Shown: in pieces, positions 28,842 to 37,761 of the stretch | Numbering within the stretch: position 1 is the stretch's first letter | How the letters are laid out: every line of letters begins with the position of its first letter | Assembly (NCBI GenBank): GCA_021734025.1 | Contig: JAIPJS010000002.1 | Coordinates: 124,001 to 188,000, forward strand | Source of the DNA: Candidatus Neomarinimicrobiota bacterium | GTDB lineage: Bacteria > Fidelibacterota > JAANXI01 | Reading direction: 5' to 3' | Length of the DNA stretch: 64,000 bases | Made by a program: the position numbers and the translations under genes | Notes under the pieces: generated by a model | Databases searched by the model: none | What the model saw: only the letters and a program-made list of their open reading frames with translations | What the model was told of the DNA's origin: nothing

Positions 28842-29603
28842 TTATTTCGGGAAATTTTCCGCGAGATACGGCGTGAGCGGTATGTCATTCCCCCGGATCC
28901 CCTGTACAATCATTTGGCAGACCTGGTGTGCGCCATATTCCGACAGATGCGAATTATCTTCAAGTCCGTCTGGCCAGTTCTCGGATTCTCCTGGTTCCAG
29001 CAATAACCACAGTTTTTTCGAACCGTGAACTCCCAGAGATTCCAGCTGCTTCCAGCTTCGGTTTCGGATATCAATAAAATACACATCGAGTTTCTCCGCA
29101 ACACCTTGTACCGCTGCAGGATATTCACCGTGAGTCGGCACCGGCTCACCGGAGTCATCGAATTTTCTACGGACTACCGGCGTCATCAACAGCGGAGTGG
29201 CACCCAAATCTCTGGCCTCCCGGACAAACTTTTTCAGATTTTCAGGGAAAGCAGAGTCCGGATCAGTGTAACGGGTGGTATCATACTCTTTCTCATCATT
29301 GTGGCCGAACTGTATTAATACCCAGTCACCCGGCTGCAGGGAATCTTTTACCGTGGTCCAGCGACCTTCAGATATGAAACTTTTGGTGCTCCGGCCATTC
29401 TTGGCATGATTATGAATATTTACCAAAGAGCTGTCGAAATATCCCGGCAAAATCTGCCCCCACCCCACCATGGGATATTCATCCGTTGGTTTGGTTGCGG
29501 TAATGGAATCGCCGATCAGGTAAATCTCAATTGGTTCAGGTGGCGCACATCCCATTATGAACAGAGTTGCTGTAAAAAGTATAATAACGGTTTTCCTGAG
29601 CAT
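28842..29603 (-). CDS. SGNH esterase, CE12 rhamnogalacturonan/xylan acetylesterase type, lipoprotein
   Basis: 253 residues. A lipobox (FIMGC) gives a lipoprotein start. SGNH blocks are all present: IYLIGDSIT with the nucleophile Ser at about 33, KNGRSTKSF with the block II Gly, IQFGHNDEKEYD with the block III Asn, and DNSHLSEYGAHQ with the catalytic Asp-x-x-His. This pattern is closest to CE12 enzymes, which remove acetyl groups from pectin or xylan. AGGAGA lies upstream of the ATG. It converges with the DUF362 gene. The acetylesterase role fits a plant cell-wall specialist. Confidence 0.87.
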   Translation of the reverse strand: MLRKTVIILFTATLFIMGCAPPEPIEIYLIGDSITATKPTDEYPMVGWGQILPGYFDSSLVNIHNHAKNGRSTKSFISEGRWTTVKDSLQPGDWVLIQFGHNDEKEYDTTRYTDPDSAFPENLKKFVREARDLGATPLLMTPVVRRKFDDSGEPVPTHGEYPAAVQGVAEKLDVYFIDIRNRSWKQLESLGVHGSKKLWLLLEPGESENWPDGLEDNSHLSEYGAHQVCQMIVQGIRGNDIPLTPYLAENFPK

Positions 29604-29826
29604 GAGCAGGGTTCTCCTGTGTCTGTTTGTGTCTATAACTCAGAGTTTAACAATTCATTGGCAGGGAAACACCGGGATATTGGGTCCCATATTGCTAAAC
29701 CGAGAGTGAATTTCCCGGTTGAACCGCGATATGAGTGCGACTCGTTTTACCCGCCCACGGATTTCCAATTTCTCCTTGCATAATGGAGCAGATGCCTCTA
29801 ATTTTACCGCGCTTTATGAGAATTGG

Positions 29827-29899
29827 GGCGGGATAGCTCAGCTGGCAGAGCAGTGGAATCATAATCCATTTGTCGGGGGTTCGAATCCCTCTCCCGCTA
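29827..29899 (+). tRNA. tRNA-Met (CAT), elongator type
   Basis: A full cloverleaf: acceptor GGCGGGA/TCCCGCT, D stem GCTC/GAGC, anticodon stem GTGGA/TCCAT with loop ATCATAA, T stem GGGGG/CCCTC with TTCGAAT, discriminator A. CCA is not encoded. The 1-72 pair is G-T rather than the mismatch of initiator tRNA. An Ile-type modified CAT is the alternative. Confidence 0.93.
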
Positions 29900-29904
29900 C
29901 AAAA

Positions 29905-29937
29905 AAGCCCCGGAACTCCATTGGAGTCCCGGGGCTT
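29905..29937. terminator. Bidirectional terminator after tRNA-Met
   Basis: A long stem AAGCCCCGG.ACTCC / GGAGT.CCGGGGCTT with one mismatch, six bases after the tRNA. A-run before and TTCAATAATTTT after allow use from both sides; the thioredoxin gene ends just beyond it. Confidence 0.8.
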
Positions 29938-29961
29938 CAATAATTTTAGATCTGTATGAGT

Positions 29962-30306
29962 CTAATCGGTATTATTTTTCTCGTCAAACAACATCGTATA
30001 CGGTCGCTGAATAGCGCTTGCCAGTTCTTGAATTCCAACCGATCTGGATTTCCGGAAGGCTTCTCTCCCATCGAAATACGCGATCAGCGTCGGAACGGTG
30101 AATACCTGGAACTGAGCTGCTACATCCGGGTACGCTTCACAGTCGATGTAGTAGAACTCCATCTTTGGAAAGGATTGGGACAGTAATTCCTCCACCTTGG
30201 GTTTCAGCACTTTACAGACGTTACAGTCCGATGTACTGAAATAGAACAATCCAGCACTGGAATTTTGGATTTGCCTCTGCAGGTCTTGGAGTGATTCGAT
30301 GTTCAT
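29962..30306 (-). CDS. Thioredoxin-fold protein
   Basis: 114 residues from the ATG at 30306; the frame continues 13 codons upstream without a supported start. Thioredoxin fold: beta strand LFYFSTSDCNVC with a CNVC redox motif in place of CGPC, then VAAQFQVFTVPTLIAYFDG with the cis-Pro. No signal peptide, so cytoplasmic. It probably reduces disulphides; the altered active-site pair suggests a specialised redox potential. It is a single gene, terminated by the shared hairpin at 29905-29937. Confidence 0.85.
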   Translation of the reverse strand: MNIESLQDLQRQIQNSSAGLFYFSTSDCNVCKVLKPKVEELLSQSFPKMEFYYIDCEAYPDVAAQFQVFTVPTLIAYFDGREAFRKSRSVGIQELASAIQRPYTMLFDEKNNTD

Positions 30307-30623
30307 GATAATATTCCGGCAACACCTTAAGATAACACCGATCAATTAACAAGCATTACCGTCTCCGTACTTTGAAACGGAATGCTAAAAATTGACAATA
30401 CCGGGATATCGATAACACTCCGAGTGAAGACGCCACGTACCGGAATCGCTTTTCCTGGCCTCACAGCCGTAGTCCACCGCCAACATTCGATTCTGTTATG
30501 AATTACGTCCCACGACGTATTCCGCTGAATTAAATAGATATTCAGCCGAATCGAAATTTACAGTATCACAAACACGGTTATGCGTAGAGAGTTACTATAA
30601 AGACGGAGAATCAATCACCAATC
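30307..30623. other. Gene-free stretch between cold-shock and thioredoxin genes
   Basis: 317 bases on which I see no gene or clear hairpin terminator; it contains the thioredoxin promoter region. Confidence 0.4.
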
Positions 30624-30836
30624 TTACTCAATGACGCCAACGTTTTGGGCTTTGGGGCCTTTGTCACCCTGGGTCACAGTAAACTCAACCCGCTGACCTT
30701 CAGCCAATGAACGGAAGCCATCTCCGGTAATATCGGAGTAATGGACGAATACGTCATCGCCTTCTTCGCGCTCGATAAACCCAAAGCCTTTAGAGTTATT
30801 AAACCACTTTACTGTGCCGGTCTCTTGTTCTGCCAT
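30624..30836 (-). CDS. Cold-shock domain protein
   Basis: 70 residues from the ATG at 30836 ([20 protein letters not shown]). It carries RNP1 KGFGFI and RNP2 VFVHY, with the usual C-terminal AQNVGVIE. It binds single-stranded RNA/DNA and loosens RNA structure. Full length for CspA-type proteins. The roughly 300 bases upstream hold no gene, consistent with the long 5' leaders of cold-shock genes. Confidence 0.95.
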   Translation of the reverse strand: MAEQETGTVKWFNNSKGFGFIEREEGDDVFVHYSDITGDGFRSLAEGQRVEFTVTQGDKGPKAQNVGVIE

Positions 30837-31146
30837 TGCTCGAAACATCCTTTGTTATTTGTTCTTCTTACGACGGCAAGACTTTTTGCAGTCACTTCAT
30901 TCGAAGATAAGAATAGGTTTTCAGCATTGTCAAGCATAGATCTCTGCAAAAATCGATTTTTATGTAAATATTACCCACAAAACCCTAGTCCGACGTGATT
31001 TTTACCAATAATGTACCGGGAATGTGGCAATGACGGACGGTTGCCGTACAGATACCGATACTATATAGGTCACCGGTATTCAAGCGATAACAAGGCCGGT
31101 GTTCCTGTGTATGATTTCCCCGTTGTGTATGGATATAGCTCCAGAG
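30837..31146. promoter_or_regulatory. Upstream region of the cold-shock gene
   Basis: About 310 bases without a gene between the SLC13 permease stop and the cold-shock gene. It is AT-rich near the cold-shock gene and probably contains its promoter and structured leader; no specific element was identified. Confidence 0.35.
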
Positions 31147-32925
31147 TTAAAATGGCCAGATCACCGGAATCATAAAAGTAGCGATAATCCAGAACAGAAT
31201 ATTCAGCGGAGTTCCCACCCTTGTAAAATCGGTAAATTTATACTGCCCCGGTCCAAAGATGAGAGTATTCGTCTGGTATCCTACCGGTGTTATAAAGCTC
31301 AGCGAGGCAGCAAACGTCACGGCCATGAGAAATGGCCGGACACTCACATCCATTGAATATGCTGCCTGGATAGCAATAGGTGCCAGCAATGCAGCAGTCG
31401 CCTGATTCGAGATCAGGTTAGTAAGCAACATAGAGAGCAGAAAAAACCCGGAGAGGACCGCTGTGGGCCCGAGTTCCCCGAGAAAATTCAGGACAAAATC
31501 CGACAGCATGCCTGCGGCACCGGTTTTATCCATGGCTATTCCCAGCGGAAGCACTCCGGCTAACAGGAAAATCACCTCCCAGTTGATGGCCTCGTAGGCC
31601 TCTTCATTGGTCAGACATCCGCTGAGAATTAGGAGGATACACCCGGTCACGGCGCTAGTGACAATGGGCACCAGGTTCAAAGCCGCCGTCAGGATTACGC
31701 CGGCGAGGATAATCAGCGCAATCGGCATTTTGGAGCGACGGTAACGATTCAGGCCTATTTCTGAGACGACAACAAAAGAACGGTTCTGCTTTATCTCCGG
31801 CAAGCGTTCCTGATCCATACTCAGAAGCACGGTATCGCCGCCGGAGAGGCGCACATCGTCCAGATCTTCCTGCTGCAGTTCTCCGTGATGGCGTATCGCA
31901 AGTACGACCGCACCTAACCGTTCATAAAATTGGGCATCGCCAATCTTTGTCGACTCTACCCCGGTTTCCGGAGCAATTACTGCTTCCACCAGCGCGTAAT
32001 TCCCCGCTTCAAGGTCCACGTCATACCAATCTCTAGTCGGTTTGAGGGATACATCATTTCGGCGGATTAACTTGTCAATTTCCTTTGCACTCCCACGAAT
32101 ACGAATTACATCGCCGGCCCGGACAAGCCCCCGGGGTCCTTCTGCGGAAACATCGCCAGTCTCCCGAAAGACCTGGATAATATCTAAATCCAGATCCTGG
32201 GTTAACGCGCACTCGTCCAGGTGCTCCCCAATATGTTCGAATTCCGGCTCAATGACGATATCGGTCAGGAACGGGTTCATCTCGAAACTGGATGTTAGAT
32301 CCCCGGCGGAACGACGCTCCGGGATCATCCGGATGCCACCGGCAAACAAATAAACGAATCCGACAGCGAACAGGATAATGCCCAGTGGAGTCATTTCAAA
32401 CATTGAAAACGGTTCCACACCGTGATCTTTGGCTATGGAACCAACCAGGATGTTCGTTGAAGTTCCGATAAGGGTACAGACCCCGCCGAACATGCTGGCG
32501 AAGGACAGCGGCATGAGCAGCTTGGAAGGGCTTTCATTCATATCCAGCGCAACACCGACAACTACCGGAATAAATATCGCAACCGCGGCTGTGTTATTTA
32601 TAAATGCGGATATTACTGCAATCACCAACATCATGGCCAACATGGCCATCCAGTAGTTTCGTTGTCCCAAATCGGAGAAATAATCACTGACGATACTCAA
32701 CGCACCGGTCCGGCGGACGCCTTCACTGAGGACGAACATGCAGGCGATAGTGACCGTGGCCCGATTGCTTAAACCGGATAATCCCTCCCCGACAGTAAGA
32801 ATCCCGGAAATCAGTAATGTGCCCATGATTATTAACGCGGTCACATCAAACGAGACACGTTCTGAGACAAATAGAACGGTAGCGACAACCAGCAGGATAA
32901 AGACAATCAGGATATCAATCGACAT
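31147..32925 (-). CDS. SLC13-family permease with two TrkA-C domains
   Basis: 592 residues. N-terminal helices (MSIDILIVFILLVVATVLFV, INNTAAVAIFIPVVVG, LIGTSTNILV) and C-terminal helices (NLISNQATAALLAPIAIQAAY, TPVGYQTNTLIFGPG) bear the paired SNT-type motifs of the divalent-anion/sodium symporter fold. Between them, at about 205-390, lie two RCK/TrkA-C-like cytoplasmic domains (RAGDVIRIRGSAKEIDKL and LSGGDTVLLSMDQE). Proteins of this build import sulphate, phosphate or dicarboxylates. Substrate is not fixed by the sequence. No clear ribosome site at the ATG. Confidence 0.88.
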   Translation of the reverse strand: MSIDILIVFILLVVATVLFVSERVSFDVTALIIMGTLLISGILTVGEGLSGLSNRATVTIACMFVLSEGVRRTGALSIVSDYFSDLGQRNYWMAMLAMMLVIAVISAFINNTAAVAIFIPVVVGVALDMNESPSKLLMPLSFASMFGGVCTLIGTSTNILVGSIAKDHGVEPFSMFEMTPLGIILFAVGFVYLFAGGIRMIPERRSAGDLTSSFEMNPFLTDIVIEPEFEHIGEHLDECALTQDLDLDIIQVFRETGDVSAEGPRGLVRAGDVIRIRGSAKEIDKLIRRNDVSLKPTRDWYDVDLEAGNYALVEAVIAPETGVESTKIGDAQFYERLGAVVLAIRHHGELQQEDLDDVRLSGGDTVLLSMDQERLPEIKQNRSFVVVSEIGLNRYRRSKMPIALIILAGVILTAALNLVPIVTSAVTGCILLILSGCLTNEEAYEAINWEVIFLLAGVLPLGIAMDKTGAAGMLSDFVLNFLGELGPTAVLSGFFLLSMLLTNLISNQATAALLAPIAIQAAYSMDVSVRPFLMAVTFAASLSFITPVGYQTNTLIFGPGQYKFTDFTRVGTPLNILFWIIATFMIPVIWPF

Positions 32926-32988
32926 GGAGAGTCAGTCTGTTCATTGCTATTCCAACTATGAAATTTATGAATTAATTCGGAAAAAATA

Positions 32989-33999
32989 CTACCGGGAAGT
33001 TGGGAATCCGCACCAAACGGCACCACGGAAAATGACATCAGAGGAGGTACTCACGGCTATGTCTTCGGCGACGGTGAGACTCAAGCCGATTTCCTCCGAC
33101 AGATGAATACTCCCTCCAAAATTCAGTTGGAAGACTGTCGAACCAAGTTGCTCGAACTGATGCTCATAAAATGGTGTATGCGCATCAATCTGCACCAGGA
33201 GATTCATCTTTGAAAAAATTTCATAGTCTGCGCCACTGTGGAAAAAGAGGACATTTTTGACCGGGAGAATCCCAGTAAGAGACCGATTTCCCGGCAGTAT
33301 AAATCCTCCCGTGCCATAGAGATGCAGAAGGCGATTCCGGAGAAGACGGCTTGCCTCGCGTATCGATATGCCTGCGGCCAGATCCGTCTGACCGTTCCCA
33401 ACCATAGTAGCTGTATTGCCGGTGGGAAGATCAATCCGTATCCACAGTGCTGATTGCAGACCGGTTATTTCAGAGATGTCTAAACCTGCTCTCAGGCCAA
33501 TGTCTCCGATTTGGAATCTGTGTTCCCGAATCGTGAGCGACCGGCCATCGGAATAGTCGACCTGGTATAGAAACCTGTCCGATTCCAGCGTATTCCGGCT
33601 CCCCTGCGGAATCCCAAATATTGAATGAAATCTTCGAATAATCTTGTCCGTCGTGCCAGCGGTATTTTTGACCACGGGAATTTCCAGGCCGACTTCAAAT
33701 TGTCCTCCAACACCTATTCGTGCAGCGAGGGTATTACGGACGGTTTCACCATCCAGCACAACCCGCGCCTGTCTGGCAGCATCCCAGGTGGCATTGTTCG
33801 CCAGGTCCGAATGAAGTCTGAATTCGATGGCACCGGATGTCAGTACAGAAGCCGGTAGCGCTCCGGGCAGGCCGTACATAGCGACAAATGGGCTGATATC
33901 TCTGGTGGGAATTGGCTGAGTAATCCCGTCTTTCGGAACGATGAAAACGCTAAATATGAGCACAGCAAGTAATTTGATATGGACAAATTTGGAAGGCAT
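32989..33999 (-). CDS. DUF3187-family outer-membrane-like protein
   Basis: 336 residues from the ATG at 33999, which opens a signal peptide (MPSKFVHIKLLAVLIFSVFI); the frame extends 40 codons further up without such a signal. The body alternates beta strands (VGLEIPVVKNTAGTTDK, IDLPTGNTATMVGNGQTD, LNLLVQIDAHTPFY) and looks like a transmembrane barrel. The combination matches DUF3187, a family of unknown function. The gene lies between the SLC13 permease and the CDGSH gene, both on the same strand; no functional link is seen. Confidence 0.72.
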   Translation of the reverse strand: MPSKFVHIKLLAVLIFSVFIVPKDGITQPIPTRDISPFVAMYGLPGALPASVLTSGAIEFRLHSDLANNATWDAARQARVVLDGETVRNTLAARIGVGGQFEVGLEIPVVKNTAGTTDKIIRRFHSIFGIPQGSRNTLESDRFLYQVDYSDGRSLTIREHRFQIGDIGLRAGLDISEITGLQSALWIRIDLPTGNTATMVGNGQTDLAAGISIREASRLLRNRLLHLYGTGGFILPGNRSLTGILPVKNVLFFHSGADYEIFSKMNLLVQIDAHTPFYEHQFEQLGSTVFQLNFGGSIHLSEEIGLSLTVAEDIAVSTSSDVIFRGAVWCGFPTSR

Positions 34000-34106
34000 C
34001 AATTGCGCCAATTTTCGGTCGTGGCCTGCCTTTAATATACAATTTTTTCCGGGCGGAAACCTATTGGATAAATTCGCGGGTGCGCTATCTGAGTTTTGTA
34101 TAATAA

Positions 34107-34132
34107 AAAAGCCCGGCATTTGCCGGGCTTTT
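34107..34132 (-). terminator. Terminator after the CDGSH gene
   Basis: A perfect AAAAGCCCGGC / GCCGGGCTTTT stem with a 4-base loop, 25 bases after the CDGSH stop. Confidence 0.9.
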
Positions 34133-34156
34133 CTTCTACCAATGATATTGGTTCAC

Positions 34157-34345
34157 TCAGACCGTTTCCTCTGCAGTGAATCCGACGTCTTTGTGTGTCC
34201 CGTCGCAGAACGGTTTGTCGCTGGATTGTCCGCAGCGACACAGGGCAATGGTGTCATCGATTTCGTACTCATTCCCCTCGTGGTCCGTAACCTTTTCGGC
34301 ATTTTTGACTAGATACGGTCCGTTTTTTGTTGCCTGAATTTCCAT
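34157..34345 (-). CDS. CDGSH iron-sulphur domain protein
   Basis: 62 residues from the ATG at 34345, chosen because AGGAGG lies at ideal distance. The C-R-C...C-D-G-T-H set (CRCGQSSDKPFCDGTHK) supplies three Cys and one His for a 2Fe-2S cluster as in mitoNEET-like proteins. Small soluble proteins of this type act in iron-sulphur or electron handling. A monothiol glutaredoxin and BolA lie next upstream on the same strand, separated by a terminator, forming a small Fe-S group. Confidence 0.93.
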   Translation of the reverse strand: MEIQATKNGPYLVKNAEKVTDHEGNEYEIDDTIALCRCGQSSDKPFCDGTHKDVGFTAEETV

Positions 34346-34420
34346 AAAATTCCTCCTCACTTCACATTGATAATTATAGCCGTGCCATTATCCTAAAAAT
34401 CATTGGGAAGGAGTGCAACA

Positions 34421-34450
34421 AAAAAGCCCGCCGGCGAAACGCCAGCGGGC
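34421..34450 (-). terminator. Terminator of the BolA-glutaredoxin operon
   Basis: GCCCGC.GGCG / CGCC.GCGGGC stem with an AAA loop and T-run on the minus strand, 30 bases past the glutaredoxin stop. Confidence 0.88.
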
Positions 34451-34480
34451 CGTGTAGAATCATTGGTACATTTAAATATA

Positions 34481-34813
34481 TCAGGACTCTGCCGCGGATT
34501 CCTTTTTCAGCAGTTCCTGCAGTTCCCCGTTTTGATACATCTCCATGCAAATATCGCTGCCGCCTATGAGTTTGCCATCGATAAATACCTGGGGAATGGT
34601 CGGCCAGTTACTATATTCCTGCAAAATGTACCTGAATTCAGAATCTTCCAGAACATTTTTAGCTTCGAACGGGACGCCGAGTTGCCGGAAAATCTGAACT
34701 ACCCTGTTAGAAAAGCCACACTGCGGGAAATCCGGTGTCCCCTTCATATAGACCATCACATCGTTCTCGTTAACTTCGTTTTCTATCTGTTTCAGCACTT
34801 CTTCCTTACTCAT
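34481..34813 (-). CDS. grxD: Grx4-type monothiol glutaredoxin
   Basis: 110 residues from the ATG at 34813 (GGAG upstream); the frame extends 27 codons higher without support and runs into BolA. The active site is CGFS in GTPDFPQCGFSNRVVQ, followed by WPTIPQVFIDGKLIGGSD with the glutathione-binding TIP and GG. Such proteins carry 2Fe-2S clusters, often as a heterodimer with BolA. The BolA gene ends 13 bases upstream, so the pair is an operon, as in many bacteria. Confidence 0.95.
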   Translation of the reverse strand: MSKEEVLKQIENEVNENDVMVYMKGTPDFPQCGFSNRVVQIFRQLGVPFEAKNVLEDSEFRYILQEYSNWPTIPQVFIDGKLIGGSDICMEMYQNGELQELLKKESAAES

Positions 34814-34826
34814 AACAATACTCCGA

Positions 34827-35090
34827 TTATTGTATAGTGTTTTCCTGTTTTTTCTGCCATTTTTCGGGTGTAAATGTCTTGATTGAAAAGGCATGGATCG
34901 GCCCGCCTATCTCTTCATTAAAGGGCGCGTAAACCATCCGATGCTGTTCAACGAGACTTTTGTCTTCAAACGCTTCGCTTATGACCGTCACCTGAAAATG
35001 GTCTTTGGTTCCGGTGAGGTCTTCTACCTCAACCGTGGCACCTGCGAACTCATCTTCGAGTGTCTTTTTTATTTCATCCGGTTCCTTCAT
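34827..35090 (-). CDS. BolA-family protein
   Basis: 87 residues from the ATG at 35090, with GGAG in place. The BolA fold appears as ATVEVEDLTGTKDHFQVTVIS then LVEQHRMVYAPFNEEIGGPIHAFSIKT; His in the invariant HRMVY and IHAFSIK positions would ligand a cluster with the glutaredoxin. First gene of the BolA-glutaredoxin operon. It probably tunes iron-sulphur transfer. Confidence 0.93.
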   Translation of the reverse strand: MKEPDEIKKTLEDEFAGATVEVEDLTGTKDHFQVTVISEAFEDKSLVEQHRMVYAPFNEEIGGPIHAFSIKTFTPEKWQKKQENTIQ

Positions 35091-35279
35091 TCGCTCTCCA
35101 TCACTCCTTTTCTTCGTTTCATTGATAAATATAACCAAAACACTCATGATTGCAACAGGCGATCATCCTATGAAAACACTACCGGATCGAAAAACCGCTG
35201 GATTAGGATTATGAGTATGAGTACGACACCAATTATTCAAACACCAGAACACTATAACAATTTAATACTGAAGTAAATG

Positions 35280-35365
35280 CGGAGGGGGTGGGATTCGAAC
35301 CCACGGATGGGGTTGCCATCACACGCTTTCCAAGCGTGCGCCTTCAACCACTCGGCCACCCCTCC
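35280..35365 (-). tRNA. tRNA-Ser (GGA)
   Basis: Reading on the minus strand: acceptor GGAGGGG/CCCCTCC, anticodon stem CACGC/GCGTG with loop TTGGAAA, long variable arm, GGTTCGAATCC T-loop, discriminator G as expected for Ser. 86 bases, CCA not encoded. Confidence 0.96.
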
Positions 35366-35443
35366 ATGATTGCACCGGCGAAAATATAGGGAACCGTCAC
35401 CTCCAAATCAAATACTTCCAACCCCGAATTTCACCGAATTTAT

Positions 35444-36976
35444 CTATCGCAAATTCTGTTCGATAATCCGGCGGTATAATTCGACACCGACCTGCTGCGG
35501 CGACCTGTCGTTCTGATCGACTTCCAAATTCATCTTTCGCATGACTTCAGCGGAAATGCTGTCCTCCAGTTTCCTGATATTCCGGATTAGCACACTAGAT
35601 GAACTCATTTCAGGGCTGAGTAAAACGACTGCATCATACGGCGGAAAGACACCCGCCGGATCTTCGAGAATCGTCAGGTTGTAGGCATCGATGCGGCCGT
35701 CGGTGGTATAGGCACTGATTACATCAACCTGATCCTCCCGAATCGCCTCGTACATAAGAACCGCATCCATAGATCGGGTTGCCTTAAAATGTAAATCGTA
35801 CTCTTCCTGAAGCCTGGACCATTCCGGCCGCCCGAAGAACTCCACGTCGCTGCCCATAACCAGTGAGTTCTGATATCGTCTGAGATCATCAATGCCTTCA
35901 ATCCCGAGTTTCGCCGCTTCGCTTCCCTTCATGGCCAGACAATAGGCGTTTTCGAACCCCAATGGGACGGCCACGGTGACTCCGTATTTTTCGCTGAGAT
36001 AATCGGATAATTGATTTAATAATTGATCCGGATCCGTCGGCATTTCCTTGTTTTTCATGTGCATATTCCAGAGTGTGCCGGAATAATCTACGTATATATC
36101 TATTTGATTTTCCACCAGCGCATCGAACGCCACCGTCGACCCGAGATTTTGTACTTTCTCCGTGGAATACCCAATCTCCCGGTCCACGTATTGGCTGAGG
36201 AACTCACTCAGGATATACTGTTCGGTGAACGGTTTACTCCCGATGGTAATAGTCTTATCCTTCTCTGCAGAAAAACCGGGTGTTCCGATTCCGAGCGTTC
36301 CGGCAAGAATCAGGACAATTGCCGATGCCACTGAAGCGATCCAGATTTTTCCCCGGTTCTGCTCTCGAACTCCGGTCTCGAAGGCATGGATAATCCAATC
36401 CAGTATCAACGCCAATACTGCCGCGGCAACGCATCCCACCAAAATCGCTGCATTATTTCTGGTCTGGAGTCCGCTAAAAATAAAATTCCCCAACGAAGTG
36501 GCGCCTACGGGAGTGGAGAGCGTGGCAATACCCACGACCCACACCGTTGCGGTGCGGAGTCCCGCAATAATCACCGGAATGGCCAGCGGCAATTGTACCA
36601 TGCGCAATAGCTGTTTATTTGTCATACCGATTCCTCTTCCCGCTTCAACGATATCGGCATCGATTTCCCTGATTCCGACCACGGTATTCCGCAAGATCGG
36701 GAGAAGGCTGTACAGAGTCAGCGCAACCAGCGCCGGAATAATGCCGATCATATTCAGTAGCGGAACCATTATAGCCAATAGGGCGAGACCTGGTATGGTC
36801 TGGATCACACCGGCCACGCCAAGAATTGTCGACTCCATCCGCTTAAACCGGGTAGCCACAATCCCCAGGGGAATACTGATTCCGGCGCCGAAGCCCAACG
36901 CAACGAGTACCAGTCGAAGGTGTCCGCCGAGGTAAGACGGTAGATATTGTAGCTGTTCCTGGATTCCTGCCATCAT
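35444..36976 (-). CDS. ABC transporter, fused permease and substrate-binding protein (OpuC/EgtU-like)
   Basis: 510 residues. Residues about 1-235 are an OpuC/ProW-type permease with six helices and the EAA loop DADIVEAGRGIGMTNKQLL. A further helix leads at about 245 into an external substrate-binding domain of the OpuAC/glycine-betaine type (ITIGSKPFTEQYILSEFLSQ ... DYSGTLWNM ... VDVISAYTTDGRI ... LEDPAGVFPPYDAVVLLSP). Known relatives bind choline, betaine, carnitine or ergothioneine; the ergothioneine importer EgtU has the same fused order and size. Here it lies directly behind egtB-egtC-egtD and the ATPase, overlapping the ATPase by four bases. The context makes ergothioneine or a precursor (hercynine, trimethylhistidine) the best guess; this is inference. 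Confidence 0.9.
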   Translation of the reverse strand: MMAGIQEQLQYLPSYLGGHLRLVLVALGFGAGISIPLGIVATRFKRMESTILGVAGVIQTIPGLALLAIMVPLLNMIGIIPALVALTLYSLLPILRNTVVGIREIDADIVEAGRGIGMTNKQLLRMVQLPLAIPVIIAGLRTATVWVVGIATLSTPVGATSLGNFIFSGLQTRNNAAILVGCVAAAVLALILDWIIHAFETGVREQNRGKIWIASVASAIVLILAGTLGIGTPGFSAEKDKTITIGSKPFTEQYILSEFLSQYVDREIGYSTEKVQNLGSTVAFDALVENQIDIYVDYSGTLWNMHMKNKEMPTDPDQLLNQLSDYLSEKYGVTVAVPLGFENAYCLAMKGSEAAKLGIEGIDDLRRYQNSLVMGSDVEFFGRPEWSRLQEEYDLHFKATRSMDAVLMYEAIREDQVDVISAYTTDGRIDAYNLTILEDPAGVFPPYDAVVLLSPEMSSSSVLIRNIRKLEDSISAEVMRKMNLEVDQNDRSPQQVGVELYRRIIEQNLR

Positions 36977-37731
36977 TCGTGGGTTAGCTGTTCCAGCGCA
37001 TCGGCCTGGCGTTTTGGCGTTTCCATGAGCCGTGCCACATATTCGTCGGCTGGATGGTTTACCATCTCCCCCGGAGTATCAATTTGTATTAAGGCGCCAT
37101 CCCGCATAACCGCAATCCGATCACCCATGAGCAGGGCTTCGGTCATATCATGGGTCACAAACACCGTGGTCACGCCGAGTTGCTTTCGGATGGACTGGTA
37201 TTCCTCCTGTAACTGAACCCTTGTGAGTGGATCGAGCGCACCAAACGGTTCGTCCATCAGCATAATATCGGGACGGGCTGCCAGGGCCCGCGCAACCCCG
37301 ATCCGCTGCTGCTGACCGCCGGAGAGTTGCGCCGGTTTCCGGTTAGCGAACTCCTCCGGTGGAAGATTCAACAGGTCGAGCAATTCACGGATGCGTTCAT
37401 TCCGCAGCTCGTCACTCCAGCCTGATAGCTTCGGGATAATCCCGACATTTTCCCCAACCGTCATATGCGGAAACAGTCCGATTCCCTGAAATACATATCC
37501 GATTTGTCTGCGAAGCACGACCACATCGATATCCATTGTGGGAGTCCCGTCGATAGTAATAGCGCCGGAATCCGGTTCAATGAGGCGGTTAATCATCTTT
37601 AGCGTTGTGGTTTTTCCGCAGCCGCTGGTACCCAGGAGCACCAACAGTTCGCCCTGGTTCACGTTCAGTGTCAGTTTATCAACTGCAATAGTACTATTAT
37701 ACTGTTTGGAAACCCGTTCAAGGTGTATCAT
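36973..37731 (-). CDS. ABC transporter ATP-binding protein (OpuC/EgtV-like)
   Basis: 252 residues. Walker A GTSGCGKTTT (about 34-43), Q-loop GYVFQGIGLFPHMTV, signature LSGGQQQR, Walker B IMLMDEPFGALDP and the H-loop THDMTEA are intact. The quaternary-amine transporter subfamily is indicated by the partner gene and by IRKQLGVTTVFVTHD. It lacks the C-terminal CBS pair found in ProV/OpuAA, as EgtV does. It begins 30 bases after egtD and overlaps the permease gene by ATGA-type coupling. Confidence 0.94.
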   Translation of the reverse strand: MIHLERVSKQYNSTIAVDKLTLNVNQGELLVLLGTSGCGKTTTLKMINRLIEPDSGAITIDGTPTMDIDVVVLRRQIGYVFQGIGLFPHMTVGENVGIIPKLSGWSDELRNERIRELLDLLNLPPEEFANRKPAQLSGGQQQRIGVARALAARPDIMLMDEPFGALDPLTRVQLQEEYQSIRKQLGVTTVFVTHDMTEALLMGDRIAVMRDGALIQIDTPGEMVNHPADEYVARLMETPKRQADALEQLTHE

Positions 37732-37761
37732 ACGTTGACTATTTCTCAGGTTGGTAAAATA

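Noticed and set aside
29719-29943. 74-codon frame over tRNA-Met
   Set aside because: It runs through the tRNA cloverleaf and its terminator; translation is meaningless.
36162-36935. 257-codon plus-strand frame opposite the OpuC-like gene
   Set aside because: Antisense shadow of the permease part; no signal or motif.
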